From NCBI RefSeq assembly GCF_032854445.1, contig NC_088306.1, forward strand, positions 15,435,386 to 15,495,385: a DNA stretch of 60,000 nucleotides, written 5' to 3'. Below the pieces are notes generated by a model. The model was given only the letters and a program-made list of their open reading frames with translations. It did no database searches and was not told the origin of the DNA. Shown piece by piece: positions 51,901 to 58,600 of this stretch. The DNA is from Liolophura sinensis. Taxonomy: Eukaryota > Mollusca > Polyplacophora > Chitonida > Chitonidae. How positions within the stretch are numbered: the first letter of the stretch is position 1; every line of letters starts with the position of its first letter. Made by a program: the position numbers and the translations under genes.

Positions 51901-54900
51901 ATATAGCTGATATATCCGAGAAAGGCGGCGATATTCTAAAGCGGTGGGAAAATTTTAATACTTAAAAATAGTTAAAACAAAAGTTTGAATGTATGAGTAC
52001 TTAGAGATGCATGAGGTTGACTGACTACAGCATGAATGGAAATAGAATCTGGTTGGTGAGAAAAAAAAAGTTTTGATGACAGCGTTTTTGTGTTATAAAT
52101 GTTGCAGTGGTGACAAGAGCTCTGATTTAGACGAGATGTTTGCCAAACACAATGGCAGCCCCTTAGACAAATCGGCATCAGAAGAAATACGTAAGTTACA
52201 TGTGATATTTTAACCGGTATTCTGAAAAATCTAAAGTTTGGAGAAATTATTAATCATTTATTATTCATTTCCTGTACTTATGTACGTATTCATTTGATAA
52301 ATTAGTCGTCTGTTTGTCTGTTGTCTAAAAGTGTGACGATGAATCTATATTTAATGAAAACTACATTTACCATGAGCAATTTTTTTTTATTTTAATAAAA
52401 ACAACATTACTCTTCTGATGATAGTAATATGACTTAAGAATGATAATTTCACAGTCATTGCCTATAAAATTACAAGGTAACAGTAATCGCCCTTCTTTTG
52501 GAGTTAGTCATTTATCTGCTTAATTTGGTTTTGTTGTCTTCTTTGTAGAAATACAAATACAAGGCACAAGACGTCGCCATCAGAGTGACCCTCCTCCTCA
52601 AGGGAGAAAAGCCTCAATGACGTCACAGGACATGATCCGTCTTCTTCACTCGACAGGCGCAAGAAACGTAAGTGTCACGTGAATAGAGGGATTATAATTA
52701 TTTAGTGCACAGCATTTCTGCGTTTTGTGTATTACCTCCACCATAGAAATTATCCCCTTGTCGGCGTTTATTTGTCCGTCTGTCTGTCTGACATAATGCG
52801 CCGATGAGGCCCCTGGATCACGAAGCAATCTTAGACTTAAGTCAAGATTTCAAATCACATTAAAATTGTTGTTTCTTATGTTACAAGATTAAAATTTTGC
52901 TGACAAAATATATCCTGGGTAAGTTTGTGTACAACAAATTTCAACTAAAATAACGGTAAGGAACAAACAAAATTTAACGATTGAAGTTTTGACTTAAGTC
53001 TAACATTGCTCCATGATCCCGGGACCAGGTATTTAGCCAATGAGGTGGCGTGCAGCTCTCGCTGTTTCAAAGTAACTTACTCCGGGCTCGACAGTTGCTT
53101 CCACTCAAAAACCGTCATCATATAAGTGAAATAAATTGGGACAGAGCGTTAAACATCGAAAAAATAAAATAAAAGTAGAAAAAATCGCCAAAGAAGACTC
53201 AAAGGCAATCTTGTGATAGTGCCTAGAGTATTGTCCCTTGTTCAGAACTCTTCATTTATTTTTATTTATTTATTTGATTTGTATTTTACGCCGTACTGAA
53301 GAATATTTCACTTATATGACTGCGGCCAACATTATGGTGGGAGGAGACCGGGCACAGCCCGGGGAAAACCCACCACCATCCACAGGTTGCTGACAGATCT
53401 TCCCACGCAGAACTCTTCTTAGGTCTAATGTGTGAACGTCAGGTCACCTGATTCAAACAACTGAAGATATCTGCTGAAAGATTTCATTTGATTTCTTAGT
53501 GAAGACTAACCTGTTTGGTGGAACTATATGTATCATTGAATTTAGTCCAAGGTTCTGACAGTTGTAGACATGATGAAAATATCGTAAAGGAAAAAAACAA
53601 CAGTTTACATATTCCTTTAGAGAAGGCATGCTTTCTATACAAAATTTGTTAGTTGTGGCTGCAATGTAAAGCGAATGTAGAGAGCGGCGCATGCGCTGCA
53701 AGGAATGTGAGACTGTGTATTATGAGGTACAGAAGAGTAAAACGATAGGTTACTATGTATGTTGTAGTCTTGAAGAATCTCGTTTGTATTGCGCTACGGA
53801 GTTGGTGTCTAACGTCTACTGTCTAACAAAAACGTTAAACCGTTCGAATACAACAACAACACACATATGTGAACTCCGCGTGGCTTTTTTCCTTATGACT
53901 TGCGCACAGAGCTTTTCTTCTCCCACACAAATTTTCTCCACGTGCGGTTGGAACAAGAAATTATATAAAGTGAGAAATTAGGACAGATTCATACAGACAA
54001 TGTATGAACAGTTTTCAAAAATGATGGAAATACGCAAGAAATGTTAAAAGCGAATCAATTAAATTAATATTCGAATCGTGCGTCTATTAAGAATATTTCA
54101 CTTATACGACGGCGGCCAGCATTACGGTGGGAGAAAACCGGGCACAGCCTGGGGGAAATCCACCACCGTTCGCAGTTTGCTGGCAGACCTTCCCACGTAT
54201 GGTGGGAGAGGAAGCCAGCATGAGCTGGACTTGAACTCACAGTGACCGCATTGGCGAGAGTTGACGTTAATCAAAATGTGTATCTCAGAGGGGCTTTTAA
54301 TGGCTTTCATGTATCCAACGTGGCAGTCATATTCAAACCCTTACCCTGTATTTTTGTAGCTTAGACATAAAGACGCATAAGAGCAATTCGAGAGGTGTAA
54401 AGCTAAACAGAGCTGCGAAACGTAATATGTATCACTCTGCCATTGTATCGCTCCATGTTTCGTGAGACTATGCCGTTGTTATCTCTATATGCTTCAGATC
54501 TTGCATCTCTCGCCGGACTCTGTGGCAGAAACTGACGCCGAACCTGATCTGTTGCATCACCTACAAGACAGACACAAGAGGGTGAGAACATTAAACAGAC
54601 ACGTGTTGTCATGGCAACCAGACTACATAATGGATATGAACCGCCATCCTTCTTGGCACGGTCCTCGGTATAACCCCATGTTTTCCCGCCTGGAGCAGAA
54701 TCCTAGACCGTTGTCATCAAATTTCGACTCGACAAGCAATAGCTCATTTGATATCACCTCTGGGTCGGTTTACCACAGCATACAGGAAGAAGACCTCGAC
54801 TCGTTGAACTGCGGTGACGGAAACAAGGACTCGTCAAAACTCGACACAGCAGAGGTACACGTAAACGTCGAAGCATCAAAAAATGCGGAGTCGACCAAAC

Positions 54901-55103
54901 TCGGAGAGAGTAAAATCGACATCCCAACCACTGACGAAAAGGACAACCATTCCACAAAGGTCACTTCTGCTTCAAAACCCACGGGCTCCAATGTAGTGGC
55001 ATCAGACGACATTCCCTTACCAGGCCTTAAACAAAATGTACACATGGCAAATGCGGATTCTGCCAATGATGAGTCAGCAAAAATTGAATCCACCAATCTT
55101 TAA
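24734..55103 (+). CDS. Na+/H+ exchanger, SLC9A1-5 (NHE) family, complete 23-exon gene
   Basis: Electroneutral exchange of extracellular Na+ for cytosolic H+ across the membrane, controlling intracellular pH and volume (family knowledge). I joined 23 exons by GT-AG sites with matching phases: 24734-24983, 26982-27027, 27544-27585, 29026-29097, 30256-30337, 31034-31061, 32337-32446, 32696-32771, 33492-33562, 34526-34637, 34943-35024, 36683-36778, 37226-37347, 41670-41749, 42707-42835, 43768-43857, 44282-44347, 44484-44590, 45086-45154, 48519-48584, 52108-52190, 52549-52667, 54498-55103. This gives 2604 nt, 867 residues plus stop. Visible marks: hydrophobic signal-like segment 11-24; N-glycosylation sites N38 and N47; FFLYLLPPI 130-138; AVDPVAV 205-211; FGESLLND 229-236 with the ion-site Asp236; GGLRGAVAFSL 426-436; polar cytosolic tail from about 470; PKA-like RKAS 646-649; C-terminal TNL. 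Length and motif order fit plasma-membrane NHEs. I cannot assign orthology to NHE1, 2, 3 or 5. Exon 48519-48584 is the least certain. Confidence 0.94.
24984..26981. other. NHE intron 1
   Basis: Contains the family B SINE at 25490-25720. No additional exon with compatible phase found. Confidence 0.6.
25490..25720. mobile_element. SINE family B copy in NHE intron 1
   Basis: Shares 'cgaagacactagatatgg' and following segments with the 9735 copy, and ends in a tRNA-like 'ctcggggttgaagg'. Confidence 0.55.
26982..27027 (+). CDS. NHE exon 2 (residues 84-99), 46 nt
   Basis: Acceptor TTACTTGCAG, donor GTCAGT. Reads FHHVAIVSSKVPES and continues directly into CLLIVVG of exon 3, matching the conserved VPESCLLIV block of NHEs. 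Confidence 0.9.
27544..27585 (+). CDS. NHE exon 3 (residues 99-113), 42 nt
   Basis: Acceptor TTATTCGTAG, donor GTAAGT. Encodes the hydrophobic CLLIVVGVITGAIL. Its phase (1 base in, 2 bases out) fits both neighbours. Confidence 0.9.
29026..29097 (+). CDS. NHE exon 4 (residues 113-137): FFLYLLPP segment
   Basis: Acceptor CCGTTTTCAG, donor GTAAGT, 72 nt. Encodes the loop ending in FFLYLLPP, the helix linked in vertebrate NHEs with amiloride-type inhibitor binding. Without this exon the flanking exons still join in frame but lose this conserved block. Confidence 0.92.
30256..30337 (+). CDS. NHE exon 5 (residues 137-164)
   Basis: Acceptor TTTTTTCCCAG, donor GTACGT. Encodes IILEASFSLHSRVVFNNLGS and the following hydrophobic ILTFAVM; NNLGSILTFAV corresponds to the ENLGTIL block of other NHEs. 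Confidence 0.92.
31034..31061 (+). CDS. NHE exon 6 (residues 165-174), 28-nt microexon
   Basis: Acceptor TTTCCAAAG, donor GTGAGT. Only 28 nt, encoding GTVLACFAV and the first base of a glycine codon. Length is not a multiple of three, so it is needed to keep frame between exons 5 and 7. Confidence 0.88.
31605..31715 (+). mobile_element. SINE family A, 3' fragment in NHE intron 6
   Basis: 'cctcccaccataatgctgg' then 'aagtgaaatattcttgagta'. Confidence 0.85.
32010..32170. repeat. Small foldback repeat around AAAGATCTC in NHE intron 6
   Basis: 'cttaataaagatctcg' and, inverted, 'gagatctttattaggacg' flank a central loop; further 'gtcgtgcg'-type echoes at both ends. Confidence 0.5.
32337..32446 (+). 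CDS. NHE exon 7 (residues 174-210): AVDPVA motif
   Basis: Acceptor GTATTCGTAG, donor GTGAGT. Ends in LIVAVDPVA, with the conserved Asp207 of the ion-translocation core. Confidence 0.95.
32485..32525 (+). mobile_element. tRNA-Ser/Leu-like SINE head in NHE intron 7
   Basis: 'gtggccgagtggtatgagcg' resembles box A and D arm of a tRNA-Ser/Leu. No anticodon arm or box B follows, so a SINE 5' fragment rather than a tRNA gene. Confidence 0.4.
32696..32771 (+). CDS. NHE exon 8 (residues 211-236): VLAVFEE...FGESLLN
   Basis: Acceptor CTATTTTAG, donor GTAAGG. Encodes the strongly conserved VLAVFEEVGVN and FGESLLN blocks and ends one base into the catalytic Asp codon. Confidence 0.95.
33492..33562 (+). 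CDS. NHE exon 9 (residues 236-259): DGVTVVLYNV
   Basis: Acceptor TTCCACCAG, donor GTAATC. Completes Asp236 of the ND motif and continues GVTVVLYNVMHDI. Most NHEs have Ala where this protein has Gly237. Confidence 0.94.
33648..33778 (-). mobile_element. SINE family A, 3' half in NHE intron 9
   Basis: Well preserved tail and core 'gaaaccgggcagagcccggg'. A more diverged stretch at 33779-33880 repeats part of the core and may be a second, older copy. Confidence 0.88.
34470..34800. repeat. CAATCAGT-type simple repeats flanking NHE exon 10
   Basis: Runs built from 'tcaatcag' and 'tcagtcag' occur at 34470-34505 and 34665-34800, on both sides of the exon. Confidence 0.75.
34526..34637 (+). CDS. NHE exon 10 (residues 260-297)
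   Basis: Acceptor CGCGCTCAG, donor GTGAGT. A glycine-rich hydrophobic helix (LTFLVVAGVGAMVGVVIGL) followed by a basic loop TKYTYSVR. Confidence 0.93.
34943..35024 (+). CDS. NHE exon 11 (residues 297-324)
   Basis: Acceptor CTCTTCCAG, donor GTATGT. Encodes VVEPIAVFIFAYMSYIVADI and LSGII, the conserved VIEP / LSGI region. Confidence 0.93.
35066..35108 (-). mobile_element. SINE family A, 40-bp tail fragment in NHE intron 11
   Basis: 'tttgattggtgttttacgtc' and 'gtactcaagaag' only. Confidence 0.75.
35109..36682. other. NHE intron 11, remainder
   Basis: No recognised repeat or gene. Several 60-90 codon frames look random. Confidence 0.5.
36683..36778 (+). CDS. NHE exon 12 (residues 324-356)
   Basis: Acceptor TTGCCGACAG, donor GTAACT. 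Encodes MIACGVVQMKY and TTIKYFTKVLS, corresponding to the CGV...TTIKYF block of the family. Confidence 0.92.
36953..37135 (+). mobile_element. tRNA-derived SINE fragment in NHE intron 12
   Basis: Box B GGTTCGAATCC at about 36976-36986, preceded by 'gtgaggtcaca'; the rest is unlike families A-C. Box A is absent. Confidence 0.5.
37226..37347 (+). CDS. NHE exon 13 (residues 356-397); its 3' end seeds the intron-13 repeat array
   Basis: Acceptor GCTTACAG, donor GTAAGC. Encodes TATEIVIFLFLGLSLVSAE and a further helix ending LTLVYRFI. The last ~37 nt of the exon plus its 5' splice site are the first copy of the 78-bp repeat that fills the next intron. Reading through the donor stays open for about 40 more codons. 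Confidence 0.93.
37311..41100. repeat. 78-bp tandem repeat array derived from NHE exon 13 end plus its 5' splice site
   Basis: About 48 copies of a 78-bp unit. Each holds a copy of the exon's last ~37 nt, the donor-like AAGTAAGCATG, and a near-palindrome ATGTTTGGAAACAT. The exon itself (37311-37347 plus donor) is copy one, about 85% like the array consensus over 46 bp. Copy two still carries the exon's 'ctcacgcttgtctacaga' spelling while later copies have 'ctcaggcttgtctgcagg'. The unit length is 26 codons, so several frames on both strands stay open for 140-309 codons. Degenerate copies continue to about 41440. Confidence 0.95.
41670..41749 (+). CDS. NHE exon 14 (residues 397-423)
   Basis: Acceptor follows a long T tract (TTTTTTCAG); donor GTAAGA. 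Encodes ITFGLSFLLNKDRYRVRKIS and LQEQFII, contiguous with exon 13 when compared with family architecture, so no coding sequence is missing from intron 13. Confidence 0.93.
41866..42098 (+). mobile_element. 233-bp mariner-like MITE with TA target duplication
   Basis: Terminal inverted repeats begin CAGGGTGTCCC; the ~28-bp ends match with two differences. TA flanks both sides. Inside, a short reading MVFMFGRDGATHRSVAQAFN looks like the N-terminal helix-turn-helix of a mariner-type transposase. The catalytic domain is missing, so it is an internally deleted copy. Lies in NHE intron 14, 116 bp after exon 14. Confidence 0.75.
42707..42835 (+). CDS. NHE exon 15 (residues 424-466): GGLRGAVAFSL
   Basis: Acceptor CCTTCACAG, donor GTAATT, phase 0 on both sides. 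Carries SYGGLRGAVAFSL with the conserved Arg429, then a helix ending TVFVQ. Confidence 0.96.
43042..43175 (-). mobile_element. SINE family A, 3' half in NHE intron 15
   Basis: Degraded tail, core 'acattatggtgggaggaaac' well preserved. Confidence 0.8.
43433..43735. repeat. ~100-bp tandem repeat, three copies, in NHE intron 15
   Basis: Copies start near 43433, 43526 and 43625. Each contains 'ggctcac' and 'atcctaaac.ccaaacagcca' and ends with 'aatcagtttaa'-like sequence. Confidence 0.85.
43768..43857 (+). CDS. NHE exon 16 (residues 467-496): end of membrane domain
   Basis: Acceptor TTCTCCGCAG, donor GTAAAG. Encodes GITIKPLVRLLEVK, the hallmark end of the NHE transport domain, then enters the cytosolic tail. 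Confidence 0.95.
44282..44347 (+). CDS. NHE exon 17 (residues 497-518), cytosolic tail
   Basis: Acceptor TTCTATTACAG, donor GTTGGT. Encodes MTDNIMSGVEDIMGYKGNYH, corresponding to the 'GIEDICG..G.H' region of vertebrate NHEs. 66 nt, phase 0. Confidence 0.92.
44484..44590 (+). CDS. NHE exon 18 (residues 519-554), cytosolic tail
   Basis: Acceptor TTTTTTTCAG, donor GTAAAA. Encodes a FEYFEDIYLKKWLLRKPQ segment, like the proximal tail of other NHEs where calcineurin-homologous-protein (CHP) binding occurs; that role here is inferred by position only. Confidence 0.9.
45086..45154 (+). CDS. NHE exon 19 (residues 554-577), cytosolic tail
   Basis: Acceptor TTATTTTAATAG, donor GTAAGT. Encodes DHVENLYAGGAKIPQSPALV. 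Phase 1 base in, 2 bases out. Confidence 0.88.
45225..46122. repeat. ~19-bp minisatellite in NHE intron 19
   Basis: Dozens of diverged units of 'gtagaaatgagccagtagt'. A remnant of the same array reappears at 48293-48395, after the element at 46123-48292. Open frames on the - strand here are repeat artefacts. Confidence 0.9.
46123..48292. mobile_element. 2170-bp foldback element with 156-bp terminal inverted repeats and 9-bp target duplication
   Basis: Left arm 46123-46278 and right arm 48137-48292 are inverted copies differing at about 9 of 156 positions; both termini read agctcggtaaagttggcaca. The element is flanked by direct repeats GCCAGCAGT at 46114-46122 and 48293-48301. The interior has no coding capacity: ~175-bp repeats with 'acagtgcaagtcgcagacgc'. 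A 9-bp duplication with long inverted termini suggests a Mutator-like, non-autonomous transposon. The flanking minisatellite also contains gccag-type motifs, so the duplication could partly be chance. Confidence 0.7.
46780..48130. repeat. ~175-bp tandem repeats inside the foldback element
   Basis: About eight diverged copies with landmarks near 46816, 46996, 47153, 47314, 47496, 47679, a deleted copy near 47845, and 48014. Each contains 'gccctggaaaggcgat' and 'cttagaccgtctgctacttg'-like segments. Confidence 0.8.
48519..48584 (+). CDS. NHE exon 20 (residues 577-599), probable 66-nt in-frame exon
   Basis: Acceptor GTCTTACACAG and donor TTG|GTGAGA bound an open, polar, acidic 66-nt segment reading KQTVDTPEDDPILSNGTTRD. 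Its phase matches both exon 19 and the exon at 52108. Because the length is a multiple of three, inclusion or skipping both preserve frame, so it may be a cassette exon. It is supported only by splice-site quality and composition. Confidence 0.6.
49750..51960 (+). mobile_element. Dead non-LTR retrotransposon (LINE) in NHE intron 20
   Basis: Reverse transcriptase pieces in several frames: MKSEKTPGMDDFPVEFYKMF near 50037-50096, LLSTDFEKAFDS near 50432-50467, RGCRPGNPISPYIILLCAEI, and the catalytic YADDT at 50726-50740. Downstream, 51200-51829 encodes the typical LINE C-terminal region with a C-x2-C-x8-H-x4-C knuckle (CNYCRLGKDTIEHSLIEC). Frameshifts and stops occur throughout. The endonuclease and first ORF are missing, so the copy is 5' truncated. 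The reverse transcriptase looks L1/Tx1-like, tentatively. Confidence 0.85.
52108..52190 (+). CDS. NHE exon 21 (residues 599-627), cytosolic tail
   Basis: Acceptor AAATGTTGCAG, donor GTAAGT. Encodes GDKSSDLDEMFAKHNGSPLD and KSASEEI, a charged Ser-rich stretch without recognisable domain. Confidence 0.85.
52549..52667 (+). CDS. NHE exon 22 (residues 627-666), cytosolic tail with basic/PKA-like site
   Basis: Acceptor TTCTTTGTAG, donor GTAAGT. Encodes IQIQGTRRRHQSDPPPQGRK followed by ASMTSQDM; RKAS is a plausible protein kinase A site (inference). Confidence 0.87.
52810..53023. mobile_element. MITE with ~40-bp terminal inverted repeats in NHE intron 22
   Basis: Ends 'agcaatcttagacttaagtc' and, inverted, 'agcaatgttagacttaagtc' flank ~130 bp of AT-rich, non-coding sequence. 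Confidence 0.7.
53251..53408 (-). mobile_element. SINE family A, 3' half in NHE intron 22
   Basis: Tail 'ttgatttgtattttacgccg' and core through 'caggttgctgacagatcttc'. Confidence 0.88.
54087..54262 (-). mobile_element. SINE family A, body without tail in NHE intron 22
   Basis: 'gaatatttcacttatacgac' through the core to box B region 'ctggacttgaactcacagtg'; box A end missing. Ends about 235 bp before the last NHE exon. Confidence 0.88.
54498..55103 (+). CDS. NHE exon 23 (residues 667-867), terminal coding exon
   Basis: Acceptor TATATGCTTCAG follows phase 0 of exon 22. Encodes 201 residues: LHLSPDSVAETDAEPDLLHH, a central YNPMFSRLEQNPRP region, then an acidic Ser/Thr/Lys-rich low-complexity tail with short AES(T/A)K-like echoes, ending STNL and TAA at 55101-55103. 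The last three residues T-N-L fit a class I PDZ ligand. The frame is open 36 nt upstream of the acceptor, but that part is intron. Confidence 0.9.
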   Translation: MLHLSPDSVAETDAEPDLLHHLQDRHKRVRTLNRHVLSWQPDYIMDMNRHPSWHGPRYNPMFSRLEQNPRPLSSNFDSTSNSSFDITSGSVYHSIQEEDLDSLNCGDGNKDSSKLDTAEVHVNVEASKNAESTKLGESKIDIPTTDEKDNHSTKVTSASKPTGSNVVASDDIPLPGLKQNVHMANADSANDESAKIESTNL

Positions 55104-55276
55104 CTCTGGAAAATGTAAATTATACATTGTAAATGAGTGGGTGCTGTCATCTGAGCAGCGGGTTAACGACCGACACAGATATCACTCGATTTTTTAAAAC
55201 TCATTTTAGTTATATCAACAAAAGGTCTTATCTAACTTTAATTGGGTTTGATTGATTGTTTGAGTGCTTTACTTCA

Positions 55277-55325
55277 GTGGTATTTTACGCCGTACTCAAG
55301 AATATTTCACTTATACGACGGCCCA
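55277..55325 (-). mobile_element. SINE family A, tail fragment in NHE 3' flank
   Basis: 'tattttacgccgtactcaag' and 'aatatttcacttatacgac'. Confidence 0.8.
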
Positions 55326-55840
55326 TTGGGTTTGGAAATATTTATAATTTACAATGTGAAATTCGTCACAATCCCGTTTGCATTGTTTTTACAAAATACA
55401 GATCCACTCAGAATTTTTTTGACTCAGTGGAGCAAAAAGTGAAAAAGACCATCGGTGATACAGGATCATATTTCGCAAACTGACCTCTAATGTCTGAATT
55501 CATTTCCACAAACTCGATATTTTATCTTCCGGCAAATATGTCAGCTATACCGATTGAAGTAGTTGATTGCACTGACGGTGTTCCAGTCCTGTTATTCCCA
55601 ACAATACATCCATTGTCTTAGCCCAGTCTTTCACATTTTTGATAATCATGTTTACGCACTTACATGACCACAATTGTACGTGGTACGGGCTATGTCAATG
55701 GGCCTCGGGTAAGCATGATCAAACATGATGGCTTGAAATTTTCAATCATATTTCTTTTTTGCCTGTTACAGAAAATAAGTCACTCCAAAATTTTGCTTTT
55801 GTTTTGTTTAAACCCATGGGATTGGTTATATTTAAAACCG

Positions 55841-55846
55841 AATAAA
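55841..55846 (+). terminator. Candidate polyadenylation hexamer AATAAA for the NHE gene
   Basis: Perfect AATAAA about 740 bp after the stop codon, in AT-rich sequence. Plausible 3' end, but nothing in the sequence distinguishes it from chance hexamers. Confidence 0.2.
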
Positions 55847-56129
55847 ATTGCCTCTAATTTAATTTGCATATCCGAAAACGTGATAGACCTTTAAATAATG
55901 TTAGTTTTACCTTTATTTGCTTTTTTAAAAAAATTTGTCTTGAATGGAATTAAATGCAATCTAATGTCTGAAATGTGACGTGGTCTTCATGAAGGATGTT
56001 TCACGCTAATAGATTGTCTAATAGATTGTTATTAACATCGCTGCGTTTTATTTTACCGAAACCTCTATGCTGAAGCCAGGATGCTAGGGCGGTGTAAGTT
56101 GGAACTACATAAGCATTTATATGAACGGT

Positions 56130-56168
56130 TACAATGACGCTAAACCCCAAGGACTCACTAAATTATTG
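56130..56168 (+). mobile_element. SINE family B tail fragment
   Basis: 'atgacgctaaaccccaagg' matches the family B tail. Confidence 0.45.
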
Positions 56169-57337
56169 GACAAGAAGCCAGATCTCAGCTGTTACGTGTC
56201 ATCAGTAATCACTCTGGCGTCGCTGCTTTGGTTTCACTCTTCATGCTGTAGTCTTTATAAAGAAGTCGTCACTTAGAGTCTGGCTGTGTTTTCTCATTTC
56301 AGTGAAGGTCATGTGTACTTTAAAACACGAAGGCGCTATGCTTTATTGTGCGCTTTATTAGTGGAGTTAATCTAGCAGTACTAATTCCAGAAAAGGAAAA
56401 GCTTCTGACAACATTAACGCGTTGTACGCCTTTTATCAGTGTAATCCATATTTTGTTCACATTGTTTCTACCAGTGCTTCTAATTTTGTTTAAAAGTATA
56501 AACAAAGCTATTAAAGTTGTTTAATACATTTATGAAAATTGCTTTCTCCATGTTCTTCCAAAGATAAAGCACAGTGTAGAAAATTTGTATCACTATTCAA
56601 CATTCGCGTTGATGGTGATGATGATGATGACTTATTCATCTTTTGCTACATATTGCTGTTGTTGTTTCCTTGCTAATTAGTCTTGGAAAATTGAGTTACC
56701 GATGTATGTTAAATTACAGTAGTTAAGATTCAAATTCGGGTTAAAACCAAAACTAAGGTATTCAGTGGTATCATCTTACATGACTACTGTTCTTTTTGTG
56801 AGCCCGATCTTACGTGAAGCTTATTCCGCTAATGCATAGTTCGATCTGTCCTGGGTCAGAGACTTGATTCCTGCACCTGCCGGATCGACTGCGGCTCTAA
56901 GTTATGGGTTTTTCACGTATATGGTGAAGGTACCTCTTTGGATATCTCACAAACCTGACTAAATACGTTAGGCCTAAGTATAAAATACTTAATAATGCTG
57001 AACGTAAATAAATAAACAAATAAATAAATACTCCAGACAGTAACGAGTAAGAAATATTGTCTATAGCCTGGACTGACATCATGCATATACTCATTCAGCT
57101 ATTCCAGTTTTGACCTGTTTTTTTTTTTTACGTTCATAGAAAAGCAGTATTGTATAGGATACGCGTGTCTTTTGTGTTGCCGTTACCATTTACCTACTGT
57201 ATAAATGTTGTATATATACCAAATGTATTTTTATGTTTCTGTTACGTTTCCATTTCTTATTTAGAATCTGAGTACAACTCGTTTTTCTGTTGTAAGGTAT
57301 GTGTGTTCCCTCGTTTTCTCCTGTAATATATACAGAA

Positions 57338-57343
57338 AATAAA
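57338..57343 (+). terminator. Alternative polyadenylation hexamer AATAAA
   Basis: AATAAATAA followed about 30 bp later by GT/T-rich sequence, which suits a cleavage region. It would imply a 3' UTR of about 2.2 kb. Confidence 0.25.
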
Positions 57344-58227
57344 TAAGGAATACTAAACGTGAACTTTGGTTCTTTGCTATTTTTATCTTTTCACAATACT
57401 TTCAAATGTGAATATTTTCTGCCTTTCCTGTAAATCACGATATGTTTTAGGATTGGAAACCAGGCAAGCCGTTTTGAACAAAGTGGTTGGATTCCCTTCC
57501 GGCTCTGTAAAACACCATGCCTAAGACCCTATGTTACCAGCCTTCAAAACTAAATTAAAATTTAGATCAGACTGAAAAGTGGATGAATCTGAAAATGTCC
57601 GGACAGTCGGTTACCTGACATAATTGATGTTGTAAAGGTGAAGTTAATCGTATGGGAACTGTTTCCGAACAAGTCAGTTCATTTGCTATAGACTGACATG
57701 TCGTCAAGAGCGAAAGCCACAATAGTTCTTAGGATGAATGAGAACAAGTCAATATAATACACTACTTTCCTAAAAAAATCAACGTTAAGTGGTGAAAAAG
57801 TTAGTGGAACTACATTCGAACTCGTAGACCGAGAACATGATGACTCCATTGCACCAGACAGTGCGCTCTCCTATCTCTCACTGTGTCAGGAGCACAATAC
57901 TACTAAAAAAAACGGAAGTGAAGAGCTTTTCTGTCAAAATGAGGTTTATTACCTAATGTCTATACCGTAATCCACAAAATGCGATGATTACCTACACACG
58001 CATGTGCCTTAGCGCAGTAATATAAATTAAATATTCCTCTAACAATCGAAATAATTACTGTACACACATGCTTCTTTAAGTTTTACATTCAAGTCTTACC
58101 TTTTTTGTCAGTGGCTTTATAGTCAGTCTGGGAAAAAGTCTTGTCGTCTTAAAAACTTCTGTAAGACGACAAGACTTACAAACAAGCTTACAAAGAAGCT
58201 TCTGCACATTCTCTGTACTTTTGGATA

Positions 58228-58233
58228 TTTATT
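58228..58233 (-). terminator. Possible polyadenylation hexamer for the SRCR gene
   Basis: AATAAA on the - strand, about 370 bp after the SRCR stop codon. Position is reasonable; evidence is the hexamer only. Confidence 0.2.
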
Positions 58234-58257
58234 TACTACTTTTGCGTGTGCCGAGCT

Positions 58258-58345
58258 AACCTGAAAAGCCACTCTATCCATATGGCCGTTAAGACGCCTA
58301 ACTTGAAAAGCCACTCTATCCATATAGCCGTTAAGACGCCTCAGA
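58258..58345. repeat. Tandem duplication of ~45 bp in SRCR 3' flank
   Basis: Two near-identical copies sharing 'ccactctatccatat', with a third degenerate copy near 58442-58465. On the - strand one frame is open through both copies (repeated NG(Y/H)MDRVAFQV), but it lies beyond the SRCR stop and is probably untranslated. Confidence 0.65.
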
Positions 58346-58600
58346 TTCAAACATATCGCACATGGGTGAATTTTTCTATATACTTTTCCGTAAAAGCATT
58401 TTTTGTTCGCTAGTGTTGTGTGTGTTTGGTAGACTGTAATCTGGAAAAGCAACTCTATCCACGCTGACAATAGTCCATTCCCAATGTCTCATCATATTAC
58501 CGACTGACACTGCTAACATTGCTAGTAACACTGATGGTGCTCTGGATCCCGTTTTGTGTAGTTTGAAAAGGATCACCAGAGCCAGGATACATACATTTTC

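Larger units (their letters stand above)
55326..58227. other. 3' flank between NHE and the SRCR gene
   Basis: AT-rich. Contains the candidate polyadenylation signals, a family B tail at 56.1 kb, a short (GAT)n near 56612-56630 and a possible further SINE relic near 56.85 kb. No gene recognised. Confidence 0.5.

Noticed and set aside
54462-54497. Upstream start for the 54462-55103 frame as a separate gene
   Set aside because: A TATATGCTTCAG acceptor at 54497 joins the frame to the NHE gene in phase 0; the upstream 12 codons begin with GTG and are intronic.
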